Shown: one piece after another, positions 9,245 to 19,791 of the stretch
How the letters are laid out: each line of letters opens with the position of its first letter
Position numbering within the stretch: the first letter of the stretch is position 1
Source: Perkinsus olseni
Taxonomy: Eukaryota; Perkinsozoa; Perkinsida
DNA length: 26,977 nt
Direction of reading: 5' to 3'
Assembly: GCA_013115125.1 (NCBI GenBank)
Contig: JABANN010000476.1
Span: 1-26,977, forward strand
Translations under genes and position numbers: made by a program
The notes under the pieces: model-generated
Seen by the model: only the letters and a program-made list of their open reading frames with translations
What the model was told of the DNA's origin: nothing
Database searches by the model: none

Positions 9245-10931
9245 TCAGTTTTTCAACAGACTTTTTATCGAATCCCTGAGATTGGTGAGAACGCCCTTGA
9301 GGGTCTCAACACTGTGGCTATGCTCAGGCTCTTCCTTCTCCGGTTTCTGAGCCAAACGGACGCAAAATTCGTGCATGAGGGTGTCGGCCGATGCTGCGGA
9401 GTCCGCCACATCTTTCGCCGTCTCGTAGACCAGACCCAGTAGGAGCCATTTGATGGCGGCCTCAACATCAGATTGATTAACGCTGTGAGGTAGAGTCATA
9501 GTGACTTTCTTGACACTCTCAAGGGAAGGAAACTCCGGCCATCTCCCCGGAAAAACCCTGCAAAGGAAGACGAGGTGCAACGCCTAAGGTAGACCTTCTA
9601 AGCGTACTGGATTCCTGTATGAAAGTTGTAGGAAGCCAGAGCTCCTACGGACTCGCCCTCCGCGATTTCCTTCCATCCAGCTCCGTCTTTCGGAACGCTC
9701 CTCGGGCATGCCATATCATCAAGCGTCAGCTTGGAGTCCTCCAGTGTGAAGTCAAGGTAGTAGGCGGGCCCGCTGTCGGGGCGCCTCAGCATCATACGAT
9801 ACTTCGTGATGTTTCCATAGAACATAGGGATGAACTGAGAGGCTGAGCAGCATACCCCTATTGTGATCCGCACGGACACCCACCATCAAGGGATCGAAGT
9901 TCACCTCATGACCGTTCAAGCGCTCTGGCAGCCTGTGCGGCATCAACTGAGAAGGAACGGGTGATCATAGTTGAGGCAATACACAAGAGACAAGACAGAG
10001 TACCGTGAAATGGGCTGGCCTGGAAGCATCCATCGGGAACGGATTGTGGAGCTCGAAGAAAGGGGGGTCCTGAAGGATTCGAAGGGCCGATTGCCTAGTT
10101 TAAGCGAGCCTCGAGACGGATTGGAGACCCTCTACCAAGTCGTGAATCTCCGTGTCCTCTGCCATTTCCGCCATCACTTCATCTACTCTTTCAGCCATCC
10201 TTTGACAAATCTTATCGGCAGCATACGCTCGAAGATCAGAGTCGAGTGTTGACACCGGCTGTCGAGAGAAGGACATAACCAGCGAGAAATCGGCGAACTG
10301 GAGCCATCTGAGAACACTCAGATCCGGTGACCCAAGCATAGTAGCAACATTCGGCCAGACTGCAGACGCTGCTGCATCGCAAGCCTACGTTATTCCGCCG
10401 GGGAAGAAGTAGTAGGCCCGGTGATCTTTGGTTGGTTCCTCACGCCCGATGGGGATGCGGGGCTTGCAACTCATCTCCACAATACGAGGACCCCTCTCAT
10501 CCAAGGGTTTGCCGAAGGTAACCGAGCTTGTCGGGGATGCTACAGTGCCTCCGCCCTCCTGATGATCAAGCCATCATGACGCTGTTGTTCGTTGCGGTTG
10601 CGGCGGGCTCACCTTTCCAACGCTATTAAGAAGGGCGACATCAAGTGACACGTCGTCCGAGCCGATTTCCAAGCCGAGCTCGAACGAATCGTCCAGCTGA
10701 AGGGGACCAACACAATGCTCCCTGCTCGCGTCTATAGTATCACGCCATCCTCCTGGAATGTACCATATCATCACTCGCACCCCTTCAATGTTACAGGCGT
10801 GTTTCAGAACCGACCGATACCCCAGGCCCCGGCACCTCGGCAGCTGTCCGCATTCCATTGGCTAGGCCACAGAGTTCAGAGAGGACCAGAGCTAGGTGAA
10901 GATGTATGATGCTTGGACAGCGTTTTATCAT
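9245..10931 (-). CDS. Secreted two-module family protein, gene a (complete)
   Basis: Unrecognised family. Exons: 10931-10836, 10696-10613, 10558-10389, 10307-10136, 10069-10004, 9946-9884, 9834-9608, 9557-9245; 396 aa in phase. The first exon (96 nt, as in gene c) begins MIKRCPSIIHLHLALVLSEL, a good signal peptide. Module 1: A half with SVTFGKPLDE and VEMSCKP, ending YYFFPGGI; a short, divergent B half (WLQFADFSLVMSF) that lacks the LYxGL signature. Module 2: A half GNITKYRMML and LDDMACPRSV, ending SYNFHTGI; B half VFPGRWPEFPSL, WLLLGLV, EFCVRLAQ, then a helical tail ending SLLKN. In-frame stops after FPGGIT and in GIQYA fall inside GT-starting introns. The 139-nt intron 10835-10697 could hide a further exon; an open stretch (VRVMIWYIPGGWRD) lies there but does not join in phase. 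Confidence 0.75.
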
Positions 10932-11902
10932 TTATAGCGAGTTGAGGAGAATCAACTAGGACTGATGCGGGACTGCGGAGAGTACGCTTTCAGGCGGGAG
11001 CGGCAGAAGAACGGAAAACGTGAAAGTTACTTTCATCATTCAAGGAGGTGCGCCAGCAGACAACTCAGAAGAGTGCTCCCGCCTCCGCAGGCGGGCAGAG
11101 TACCAACGCGCTCGACTGCGACGGTTTCGTTCACTGCGAATATCAGATGCGGCCGATAGAAACAACGCTTCGACCCCACACCAATTGACAACACCAGAGA
11201 TCCATCTCGCGGCATTCGATAGCACTTGGACTCACAGCCATCAAAGCAAGTACAGGAATACTCTTCGTATCAGCGTCCTGGGTCGACGACAAGCATATGC
11301 AAATTCGTCAGCCGGCTCTCAGTTAACCCTCCTCTAATTAACAAGGACGTGGCGGCTCCCTGCCCGTCCATTGTTAACGGGGTTGCGGCGGAAGAGACAT
11401 GGAATTTGACAAGCGCTCAAAAGGAAATTTTTAGACTTCCGTCTCCGGGACCCCTAATTTCGTCAACATCGTCTACGTTGTCCAAACCCGGGGATGCTCA
11501 GGGTGCTGGCTTCCCCTCTACTTCCGGGGCACGAATCAATATGAGGTCAGTGAAGGAAGGTGGCATATGGAATGTGTGGGCTGGAAAATGTTGGGTGTTG
11601 CCGAGAAGGCATGATGGTAGATGTACATCCTTGAGTACCAACCGCTTCGGCTCAGCACGCCGCACACGGAGGAAGGAAAGCTTCCAAGCTCGAATGGAAC
11701 CCCAAGATGAACCATTTCTTTACGTCGATTCGTGCATGAAGCCCCCGAAGAAATAAGCACACCGGCGGAAGTCTTAGCCGGTACTGACGTTTAACTGTAG
11801 ACCCACACACGCGCCGTTCCTTCAAGTGTTCAACACGGTGAGGCTACCTTGAAACTCAGAACTCTTCCGGTTGTCAGAATGAAACGATACTTGCACGGAG
11901 AT
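10932..11902. other. Gap between helicase and gene a; lone plus-strand ORF inside
   Basis: About 970 bases with no minus-strand gene I can support. On the plus strand, 11226-11756 stays open for 176 codons to a TAA. Its first in-frame ATG comes only at about 11540; the earlier part is rich in Ser, Pro and Ala. It shows no recognisable domain. It may be chance, an exon fragment of a plus-strand gene, or a decayed insert. It would be the only plus-strand gene in the window, which argues against it. Confidence 0.3.
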
Positions 11903-14900
11903 TCACTCCTCCGACTTCAAACGTTCAATCACGCCGCTGAGAAGTTTTATCGCGCCGCGCTTGTTGATGAGGTCATTATAGGAGCCACAAGTCGACAGAT
12001 GGACACACTTTGGACACCCATCTGAGGGGAAGGAAACATCAACAGGAATTCGGCACGCGTCGACACCTCACCATCAAGGCAATCGCACGTGCTCACGATC
12101 TCTAAGGCGGTTTCTAGCACTTGGCGCAGTCGACCGAATGCTGCCAACGCGACTCCAATACCTGATGGGAATCACCCGAGGGCGTGTGTGAGTTTATAAC
12201 CCAACTCCAGTACCGGCTCAGCTAGGTCTTAGTGAGCGAAGAGCATCCGAAGTGCCGAAGATAACATGATGTATTCTCACCTCCTATCTTGGTGTCGAAT
12301 ACGACTGCTGTATACGGCCGTTCCCGTACATCATCAATACTCGGGCATTGAGTGCTGACGTCACTCTGGTCACACAATAGATGGATACGCACAGACCTCA
12401 GCCATAGATGACTGAATGTGTGAAGGGCAGCCCTGAGGCCAAAGGGATAATTCATCACAGCAAAGAATACCAGGGAAACGAGGCAGAAAGGCAAGCAGTT
12501 TCACCCCAAAGTCACAGTGGTCGCTCACCTGAAGTCCCCTTCGTCCCACTGCAAAGCGAACTGCTTATCGAATTCTATCCAGGTGGCCTTGGTGAAGTAC
12601 TTCACTTTCGGCAGGCCCAGTCCGCCTATGGTCTCGACTATCCTCCCCGTATGCTTATTGAACTTCTTATAACCGTAGACCTCAGTGCAGATCTCTACTC
12701 GACCTGACATCAACGACACATTCAATAGGACGTACGGGCCACATTCCCCCACAATCGCAATTTTCTCAACTTCTCACCGGCTAATACGATTCACTGTCAA
12801 ATTCGATGTGTACGGCTATCTCACACCAGAGAAAGGCTTATCACTTGTCCTGCCCGGCGGAGCGAAAGCCCATCTTTCTCACCAAATCGGAGGTGCACGT
12901 CAGCTTCCACAGGAGCACTCGATAGACGGTACGGGACTTGTGCGGAGGCTTCCCTCTGGATGTTCATGAAGAGTACATCGGTGATGTCCCGACTCTTCGT
13001 ATAATACTCATGCCTACGACCAAGATCAGACTACTGCTACACCATGGTAGCACTCACTTCATAGGGCGAGCGATGGCTCGATCGAATCGCAAATCAAGAT
13101 CGACGATCCTGTATTCAGTCCCTTGGTTCATGTACGTCGCGCCGGGGTACCTAGATCATTAGAAGGGGCGCTTCCAGTCTCGCGTAAAGCATGATGGTGC
13201 CGGAAGGGAAGTACGACCCTCTCAACTCACAGGTAGAAGAATGCGTTATTGTAGTCAATCTCGTCTATCTGTTTGTCGCCTTCCCGAGCATCGGCCGACG
13301 GCGTGACAACTTTGATGTTTCGGTTGTCGATACTGCGAAGACTTATCTGCATCACCAAGCCAACATCATGAGAGTGAGTTCAACCTGGTGCTCACCTTCG
13401 CATGCGGTTTCTTAGCGAACGGCGATTCCTTCCGCACTTTACTGATCATGGCATCATACTCTTTCTTCATTCTCTCGTCCGTCGGCGGTGGCCAATACCT
13501 GCAGCTGAGTTGGTAGCACCGCCGCCATTTTCAGACCCCGCGTACTCGGCAACATCTTCGGTAGAGCGGAACTCGACCTCATTATCGGCGCACAAAAGAT
13601 GCTTCGGTAGAATCTGCCTTCGAAGGATCCCCGAAGGTTCCGAGGGGACTTGTCACCTGCTCGTTGTCCCATTGTACGGGAGCATCCTCGGCTTGACCAA
13701 AGGTTTCCATCAGACGCTCGGGCTGTGCTGAGAACCATTGATCGATAGGGTCTGTCTCTCGAGTAACGAGAATGCAAAGACTTGCTCGGCCCGACTGAAA
13801 CAGAGGGCGTGTGGGGCAGTCGATAGCGAGACTGCATAAAACCACGCGGCTCGTTCTTTCCCGAGCTCCCGTTGCCGTTCTCTGAGCTGTTCTATGCGAC
13901 AAGCTAGCCCCACACGAAAGAGAAGAAAATAAAACAAGCAGCCAAAGCGGCTTAGCAAGCAGACTGACTTCCCACTCACCCTTCCAGCCCGGCCGAACTG
14001 TTGTTGTAGACTGTGGCTCGACCCTGGATACCCCATCGAGATGCAGCAGTCCAGACTGCCGATATCGACACCCAGCTCGAGTGCACTGGTGCATATCACA
14101 CCCAACACTTTGTGGGAGAAAATCTGCTGCTCGATATCTCGCCGAGATTCCTGCGTATAGCCGCTACGATAGGACACGACCTGGAAGGACGCAGGACTAC
14201 CAGGCGACTACGGATTTCTGAGCTGGTGATCTTGCCTGGCCTTCTGTCCCCTTCTTCAGCAACGCTCTGACCCTAGAGAGCATTATTTCCACCATCTGCC
14301 GGTATCGGGCGAAGCATATGGTCCTGAACGCATTCTCTCTAGAGTAGACCGAAGTACGGAGATCTAGCGCGGTACCTAACTCCCATCTGGACTAGCGTAG
14401 CCATCAGCTTAGAGGTATCAGCTACAAACCCCGCAGACGTCTCCTGGCCCAGACCAGCTGCTGTATTCAAAATGTGTGCGGTGACTTTGTCCTGACCAGC
14501 AACTAGATCTACAAGTAGGAACCATCGCTTCGCCCTGTACTTTAACGGCGTCCTCAGTCGCAGCCTTCCCTGCATTTTTCTCACTGTAGTCGCTGGGTCT
14601 CCATATGACTACCCAACGTGGCCCTCGCGGCGCCCCATCGGCATCAACTCCGATGGTAGTGATGCCATTCACCACGTCTTTAGGGCCGGTAGTAGTCGAA
14701 AGTCCTGAGTAGATTCGCACTACGCAGCTCGTTGCTGACGACCCGGCCAACCTGTAAGATTCGCCATGAGCTCGGAAGGATTGCCGATTGTGGCAGAGCA
14801 ACAGATGAAACGTAGATCGCGCCGCTCGGTGACTGCCCGCTTATTCTGATGCCAATCGAATGCACGTCGGAGCCTGAGCAACCGCCGGTATTGCAATAAT

Positions 14901-16061
14901 ATTCGGCTAGGACACAAGGACCGTCGCAGAGAACCTTTCTCAGCCCTGCATCCCCCAGCAGAACACACAGGGAACGGGTAATTAGTGACTCCCCCATGAT
15001 TCATCTCCGAGATTGAAGGTGGTCCCACCTTACCGTCTGACGACATTGGCAACATGACTGCCGAAGCTGCCTCGATACGTATGGCACTCGTCCACGACCA
15101 CGAACTTGAGGTTACCCAAGAGCCGCTGATATCGTCTGTGTTGGGGGAGAAGCGAACAATGCAGCATATCAGGATTGGTGAGCACCACTTGAGCTCGAGA
15201 CCTGGCCACCTCACGGGCCGTTGTGTCACAGTCGCCATCGAGGGTCGTCACCACGATATCGGTGGCTGGCAGAAAAACTCTAGTAACCGGTGAGAAGCAG
15301 AGAGCCCACTTTCTACAAGCTGCTTTAAAACACGGAGTTGGTCCTGGGCCAGGGCTTTCGTCGGATAGAGATAAAGCGCTGTGGTGTCCGGATCTGACAG
15401 TAGACTGCCTCAACAGTAGGTCGGCGGCATTGATTCCTCACGCTTGTCAATATAGCTCAGAATTGGTAAATTGAAGGCGAGCGACTTGCCGCTGCTCGTC
15501 GCCGTACAGATACAGACGTTACGGTCCTCCAATGCTATCGCCTCGAGAGCTCTGATTTGATGAGTGTACAACTTCAAGTGTCCCCCAGCGGAGGTTTCGT
15601 CATGCTCGTGCTGTCGGTGAAGTATCTTTCAACAATGGAACCATCAGTGATGTGCAGTAACACAGAACCGCGTCTTGACATACCTTCCTATAGCCGCCCA
15701 CGATGGTCTCGGACAACGCCCCCTCCAGCTCTGGGCTCACTTCCTCATATCGAGCCTCACAACCCGGGTCATTCTCAACTGGCCTGATCTGGTCTTTATA
15801 CCACTTCTCCACTTTCAGCCTTCCCAAGGCCTCCGGCGGATCCGGGTTCAGTTGGAGCTCCAACTCGCTACCGCTGTCGCTACTCTCACTACTGCTGCTG
15901 CTGCTGACTGAGAGTTCTCTCACATCGTTACGGTGGGACACTCTACTGCCGAGCGGCGTCACATCACCAAGAGCTCTCAGCCTCTTCTGTGGAGATGTGG
16001 ACGGCGCACTGCTGCACGACTTCACCGACAGCAGCGGACGAGGGCGTTTCGCCGGACCCAT
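11903..16061 (-). CDS. HRQ1: Hrq1-family ATP-dependent DNA helicase (DEAD/DEAH + DUF1998)
   Basis: 3'-5' DNA helicase family (yeast Hrq1, bacterial MrfA/YprA) linked to DNA crosslink repair. I join 19 exons, all in phase: 16061-15684, 15625-15442, 15393-15310, 15265-15034, 14873-14752, 14704-14541, 14491-14376, 14323-14236, 14180-13980, 13794-13657, 13613-13546, 13498-13396, 13346-13231, 13150-13058, 13013-12883, 12703-12529, 12432-12281, 12161-12072, 12021-11903; 917 aa (yeast about 1,080). N terminus: basic and Ser-rich (MGPAKRPRP). Motifs: LYTHQIRALEA; Walker A CTATSSGKS (about 166-174); VVVDECHTYRG (271-281); CCSATIGNP; SALELGVDIG; QQQFGRAGR (515-523). The C-terminal domain has EYYTKSRDITDV, VYGYKKFNK and FDTKIGGIG, plus a Cys cluster (C874, C876, C881, C884, C889) of Zn-binding type. 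Intron 14235-14181 appears to be GC-AG. The exact acceptor at 14874 is the least certain join. ATG chosen: it directly follows TTCAG. Confidence 0.95.
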
Positions 16062-16326
16062 ACTGAACCAGACCACTGCGGGAAGTTGCCGAATGCCTTC
16101 TCTGTTCTCTGCCTTCGCTTCCTCTCGGTTATTTCCCGTCAGCCAGTCTATTTCGGCCGTAGTCCCCGGGTTGATGATGGTTACCATGCCCTCATCACTC
16201 TCAATAACGCAATCCAATCGAAGTCAGAGTAACACATAAAACACCGCATGAATTCATTTGAGTTTCATGTTGAGAGTCTGCCTGACTCGGGATAGATCCT
16301 CTCGGCTGCAAGGTACAGTTGTTCGA

Positions 16327-17270
16327 TCAAGCCCTGAGGAGGATGAGCACAACAGCACGGTCATCATGATGCAGCATGATAGGAGCCGCGTCGAGAGGTA
16401 CGTCCGCCAACAGAGAGAGAGAAGCACCACCTCCATCATGGATCACATCCTTCATTGCCTCTTGGTCCACTTCCTGAGTTCGATGGGCTAGAGGAAGTTA
16501 AAAGAGGGTCGGTCTCCTCTTGAAGTCGCCCACAGAACTTCGACGGGGGTACTACCACAAGGGTAGGCGCCAGCGCAAACTTACTGTTGCCGCGTTGGTT
16601 GTCCTACCAGAGTTAGTCATCATTTTCCTTATGTCTATTGCGTCGGGGCCACGCAAAGACTTCTCGTCAATACCACATTTACTCGGTCCTCTACTCATCG
16701 CACGCAACACCCTCACCTAAGTCAAGAACATAAATTCCGCGTCGAGGGCACTCAGGGTAGGGCCCAACAGAGATTGCACGACCGAATCCACCACCACCAA
16801 CCACTCCGCTCTTCTGCCCTACCCTGCCTAATGCCAAGGCTAGATCATATCGCACGGCAGTGTAGCGCCTCAGACAGTTAAGCTCGAAGAGCACCCCAGG
16901 CCCACGATAGCATAGACTGCCACCTGGAAATGCCTACCAGCACCGCAACATCTAACACCTTAACGCGACATCGAACTCATACCTCGTTAAGGCAAATACC
17001 ATCGCTATCACGATCGTCCTCGGTAGTCCAGCCTGAAGGGGAAATAACGACCCCTACGGCAAAGACGGACTACATTACTAGAAGTGCTGTCTGCATGGTT
17101 AAGCCGTCCAGTCAGTGGGTAAGATCTAGCAACGTACGCTTCTTCAGCGGACCTATAACAGTTGAGAGGATATAGCGGTCGACGGACACCTTGTGATACA
17201 AGAGAATCTTCCGTCCTCGCGAGAGTAGCAGGACTCACTTCACTGCGCTGGAGAGATTTGACGTTGGCAT
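16327..17270 (-). CDS. Hypothetical protein, 207 aa
   Basis: Not recognised. Exons 17270-17239, 17152-17079, 17032-16983, 16933-16717, 16688-16585, 16473-16327 join in phase from an ATG to TGA. The start MPTSNLSSAV lies 14 nt after CTTTTCAG, a likely leader acceptor. Visible pieces: EEAYVARSYPLTGRL; an acidic stretch TTEDDRDSDG; GGSLCYRGPGVLFEL; a Gly run (VVGGGGFG); VGPYPECPRRGIYVLDL; C-terminal HHDDRAVVLILL. No signal peptide or membrane span is seen. The join 16716-16689 needs a 28-nt intron, shorter than any other here, so that boundary may be wrong. It sits between the prenyltransferase and the helicase, but position alone says nothing about its job. Confidence 0.6.
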
Positions 17271-17491
17271 ACCACAACGCAACCCTGAAAAGGAGGCCCA
17301 GTTTAAGGAAAAGCAAGAAATAGCGATACCGTCGTTCAGCTCCCTCCAAGCCAAAGCACAGTCCGTGAGAAAAACACTCCAGCATCACACCAGTGGCGCC
17401 ACTAGGCGGCAAGCTCCGCTCATCTCGTGGCCCGTACCATTGCCGGTTGGACCCTTTTCCACTGCGGTCGACAGGACCTGAACCACTATTC

Positions 17492-18570
17492 TCACTGTGT
17501 AGGGTTCTTCACCAAGGCCTTCTCGATACAGAATTCACGTAGTTCAAGCTCGACCGTACCCAACCTCACTCTACCACCACCAAGAGCGATAGACAATCCT
17601 GCCAACCCGAAGTGGGTGTGAAAGGGGTCCGTCGAGCAGTCCGGATTCGGCGCCAGTCCGCCTACATCTTCATCAAAACATGAGTCGATAAAGGCTGTGA
17701 GCCCTTGAGTATCGGGCCAGCGGCCGTGGGTCGGGATCTGCCCCAGCATGCGCAAGGACCCCATAACCCAGAAGACGTAGCAGGAGTCCGCTGGCTTCCC
17801 AGGACGACCATTGCACCCATTAGAGAGAACTCTGCGCTTCAGCCACTTAACACACGCATCAACGTCGAAGCCGTCCTCCAAATTGAGGAGCTCGAGAGTC
17901 GCCACAGCACAGAAGGTGTGACCAGCGTGAGCCTCACAGCCAGGCCTTTGCCCGAACCCGCCCTCTGCCGTCTGGCACCGGCATATCCACCGAGCCAGCC
18001 GTTGACTTTCAGCGGCTGATAGCTGATAGCTCAGTAGCGTAAGGCTCAGCACCACACAATAGACGAACCGTATGTCACCGGCGACCTCTTCGAAGGCGGC
18101 ACCACTCTGGACGACACCGTCTTCGGACGCCATGAGAGCACGGAGCCAGCCCACGATCTCCTCTCGCTGACGGGAGAGGTCGAATCCAAAGATAGTCGCC
18201 AGCTGCATCGCCGATGTTGTCGCAATCACGCTCGGAGTTCGAGTAGCCGGGGAGCTAGCGAAGCCTCCATTTCTATAGCATTTCTTCAGCAACTTCTCCA
18301 CTACTGGACGGAGGCGGTCAGTCTCCTCAGGAGTGTAGTCGGACACCAGCTGCTTCGTGGAAACTAACCAGTAGAGTCCACTGAGGAGGTTCGACTCCAC
18401 CGCAAGGTTTCGGTAACCTGAGGCGATTGGATCGAACAGCGATGGTGACGCCACGCCATACCTTGCTCGAAGTCTTCTGAGACCTCGGAAGCACCGCTGT
18501 CCTTGGTGGCTGCGGCAATGCCTTTGGCTAGGAACGAGTCAACATAAGTTACGATTGGGTTGGTAGGCAT
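17492..18570 (-). CDS. RABGGTB: Rab geranylgeranyltransferase (GGTase II) beta subunit
   Basis: Catalytic beta subunit of the enzyme that adds geranylgeranyl groups to C-terminal cysteines of Rab GTPases, working with an alpha subunit and Rab escort protein in the cytosol. Two exons, 18570-18462 and 18417-17492, with a 44-nt GT-AG intron; 344 aa (rat 331). The join restores the frame into GYRNLAVESNLLSGLYW. Prenyltransferase repeats are visible: CQTAEGGFGQRPGCEAHAG, CNGRPGKPADSCYVFW, and VGGLAPNPDCSTDPFHTHFG. Zinc ligands fit: D247 and C249 in ADSCY, H303 in DPFHT (rat D238, C240, H290). DPFHT and GLAGLSI favour the Rab enzyme over the GGTase I or farnesyltransferase beta subunits, although NGRPGKPADSC is GGTase-I-like. 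The start ATG is the first after an upstream in-frame TTG. It begins 59 nt after the stop of the Cys-rich gene. Confidence 0.93.
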
Positions 18571-18629
18571 CACACCAAGCAAATAGCTGCTGCCGCTGCA
18601 TTTTCTTGATCAACTCAACACTCGGAGAG

Positions 18630-19734
18630 CTATAGCACGCTAGAAACGCCTCTCGAGGCCTGATAATCTTGCCGGGCCTTCACGTCTTTCACAACAGCAT
18701 CGCTGCCAGGAGCTAACTTGAGCATCTGAGAACGACACGGGTCTAATAAGATCCGAGAATGAACTAAGCCAGCTACCAGATCGCTCCAGCTGGCCCGAAC
18801 GGAGTCGCAGAGGTCAAACACCTCCATGCGGCACGAGTCCCGACTCTGATGGGTCTTCCAGCATTGCTGAGATGAGCAGTAGTGAGTTAGGGGAATCGGG
18901 AGCGCCTTACCTGCAGCCGTTCGAACTTATCAGGCACTATGTTCTTGCAGTAACACGTGAAGTCGAGGCCCTTGCCGTCGTCGTGGAGGCATCTTCCGGT
19001 TACGATACTGAAATAGAAGAAGGCCTACCGAGGGTCACTCAAGGCAGCAACATCCCTGTGAGAACTGCGTAGCCGAGTGGACGATGGTGGAAAGCGCAAT
19101 CCCCGGTAACGAATCGAGCGGAGCTACTTGAAACGGTATTTGTCTTCGTCAGTCTTGAGGTTAGAGACTTGCTGTTCTGTGAAGATATCCGGCCCTTGCT
19201 GCATCAACTTCACCATGCGCATCGCGAAGATCTGATAGGCAATGTTGGAGTAACAAAGGTGAGTAGGTCTTACTGCACAGTCCTGGTCGACAGCCAGAGG
19301 ACTTCTTGCCAGTGGACTCTGCTGTATCACTTCCGTCGGTTGCATAACCGAGATGAACTTAAAACTGATCCTCTGGCGATTGATAGCAGCAAAACGCAGC
19401 ACTGGGAAGACAGAGGAAACGTATCGAAGGAACTGTGTAGCCCAAACTTGGGTGTGGAAGGGGACAGTACACTGGTAGCGTGGGGATTCAGGCCTTGGTG
19501 GTCATCTGCTCGGTGACCTGACGGAAGAAGATTGACACGCTCGCCCCTGCTGTAACACTCGGCTAGGTATGATACTCCCTTTCAAGAGTCACCGTATACG
19601 GCTCGTAACGAAAGAAATGCAACTTGCAAAAAGGAGGCCACTATGCTACGTGGCTCGGCAGTGGCGGTCGAACAATTGTCGAAGCATTGAGCCAGTGTTC
19701 GATAGCAGCCTGCTGCGTGGCATAGTACCTTCAT
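18630..19734 (-). CDS. Cysteine-rich protein of unknown function
   Basis: Not recognised. The 3' exons are well supported and in phase: 19231-19128, 19007-18911, 18866-18630 (introns 120 and 44 nt). They encode RFNIVTGRCLHDDGKGLDF, TCYCKNIVPDKFERLQ and a C-terminal region with a CX9C pair (CWKTHQSRDSC), further cysteines, and a hydrophobic stretch WSDLVAGLVHSRILL. The 5' part (19734-19650, 19517-19473, 19401-19274) also joins in phase and begins MKVLCHAAGCYRTLAQCFDN, giving 231 aa in all, but these splice sites are weaker. The cysteine spacing might suggest a disulfide-bonded mitochondrial intermembrane (CHCH-like) or secreted protein; only one CX9C is seen, so neither is established. It is tightly packed between the TPR gene and the prenyltransferase. 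Confidence 0.5.
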
Positions 19735-19791
19735 TTTTTCCTTGTTACAGAATGTATTCCCATAACGCAACCAAACTCGCAGACTAGCACC

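Noticed and set aside
410-9557. B halves of the array read as BTB/POZ domains (YTG-like motif, C...L after it)
   Set aside because: The resemblance is limited to the LYxGL stretch. The proteins have signal peptides, while BTB proteins are cytosolic or nuclear, and the length and other BTB landmarks do not fit.
10984-11039. Signal-peptide-like start MMKVTFTFSVLLPLPP for gene a
   Set aside because: No in-phase donor leads to the next exon. The 10931 start gives a 96-nt signal exon of the same length as in gene c.
12529-12703. MATH-like domain in the VYGYKKFNK exon
   Set aside because: The exon joins in phase with the helicase exons on both sides and matches the C-terminal region of Hrq1 proteins.
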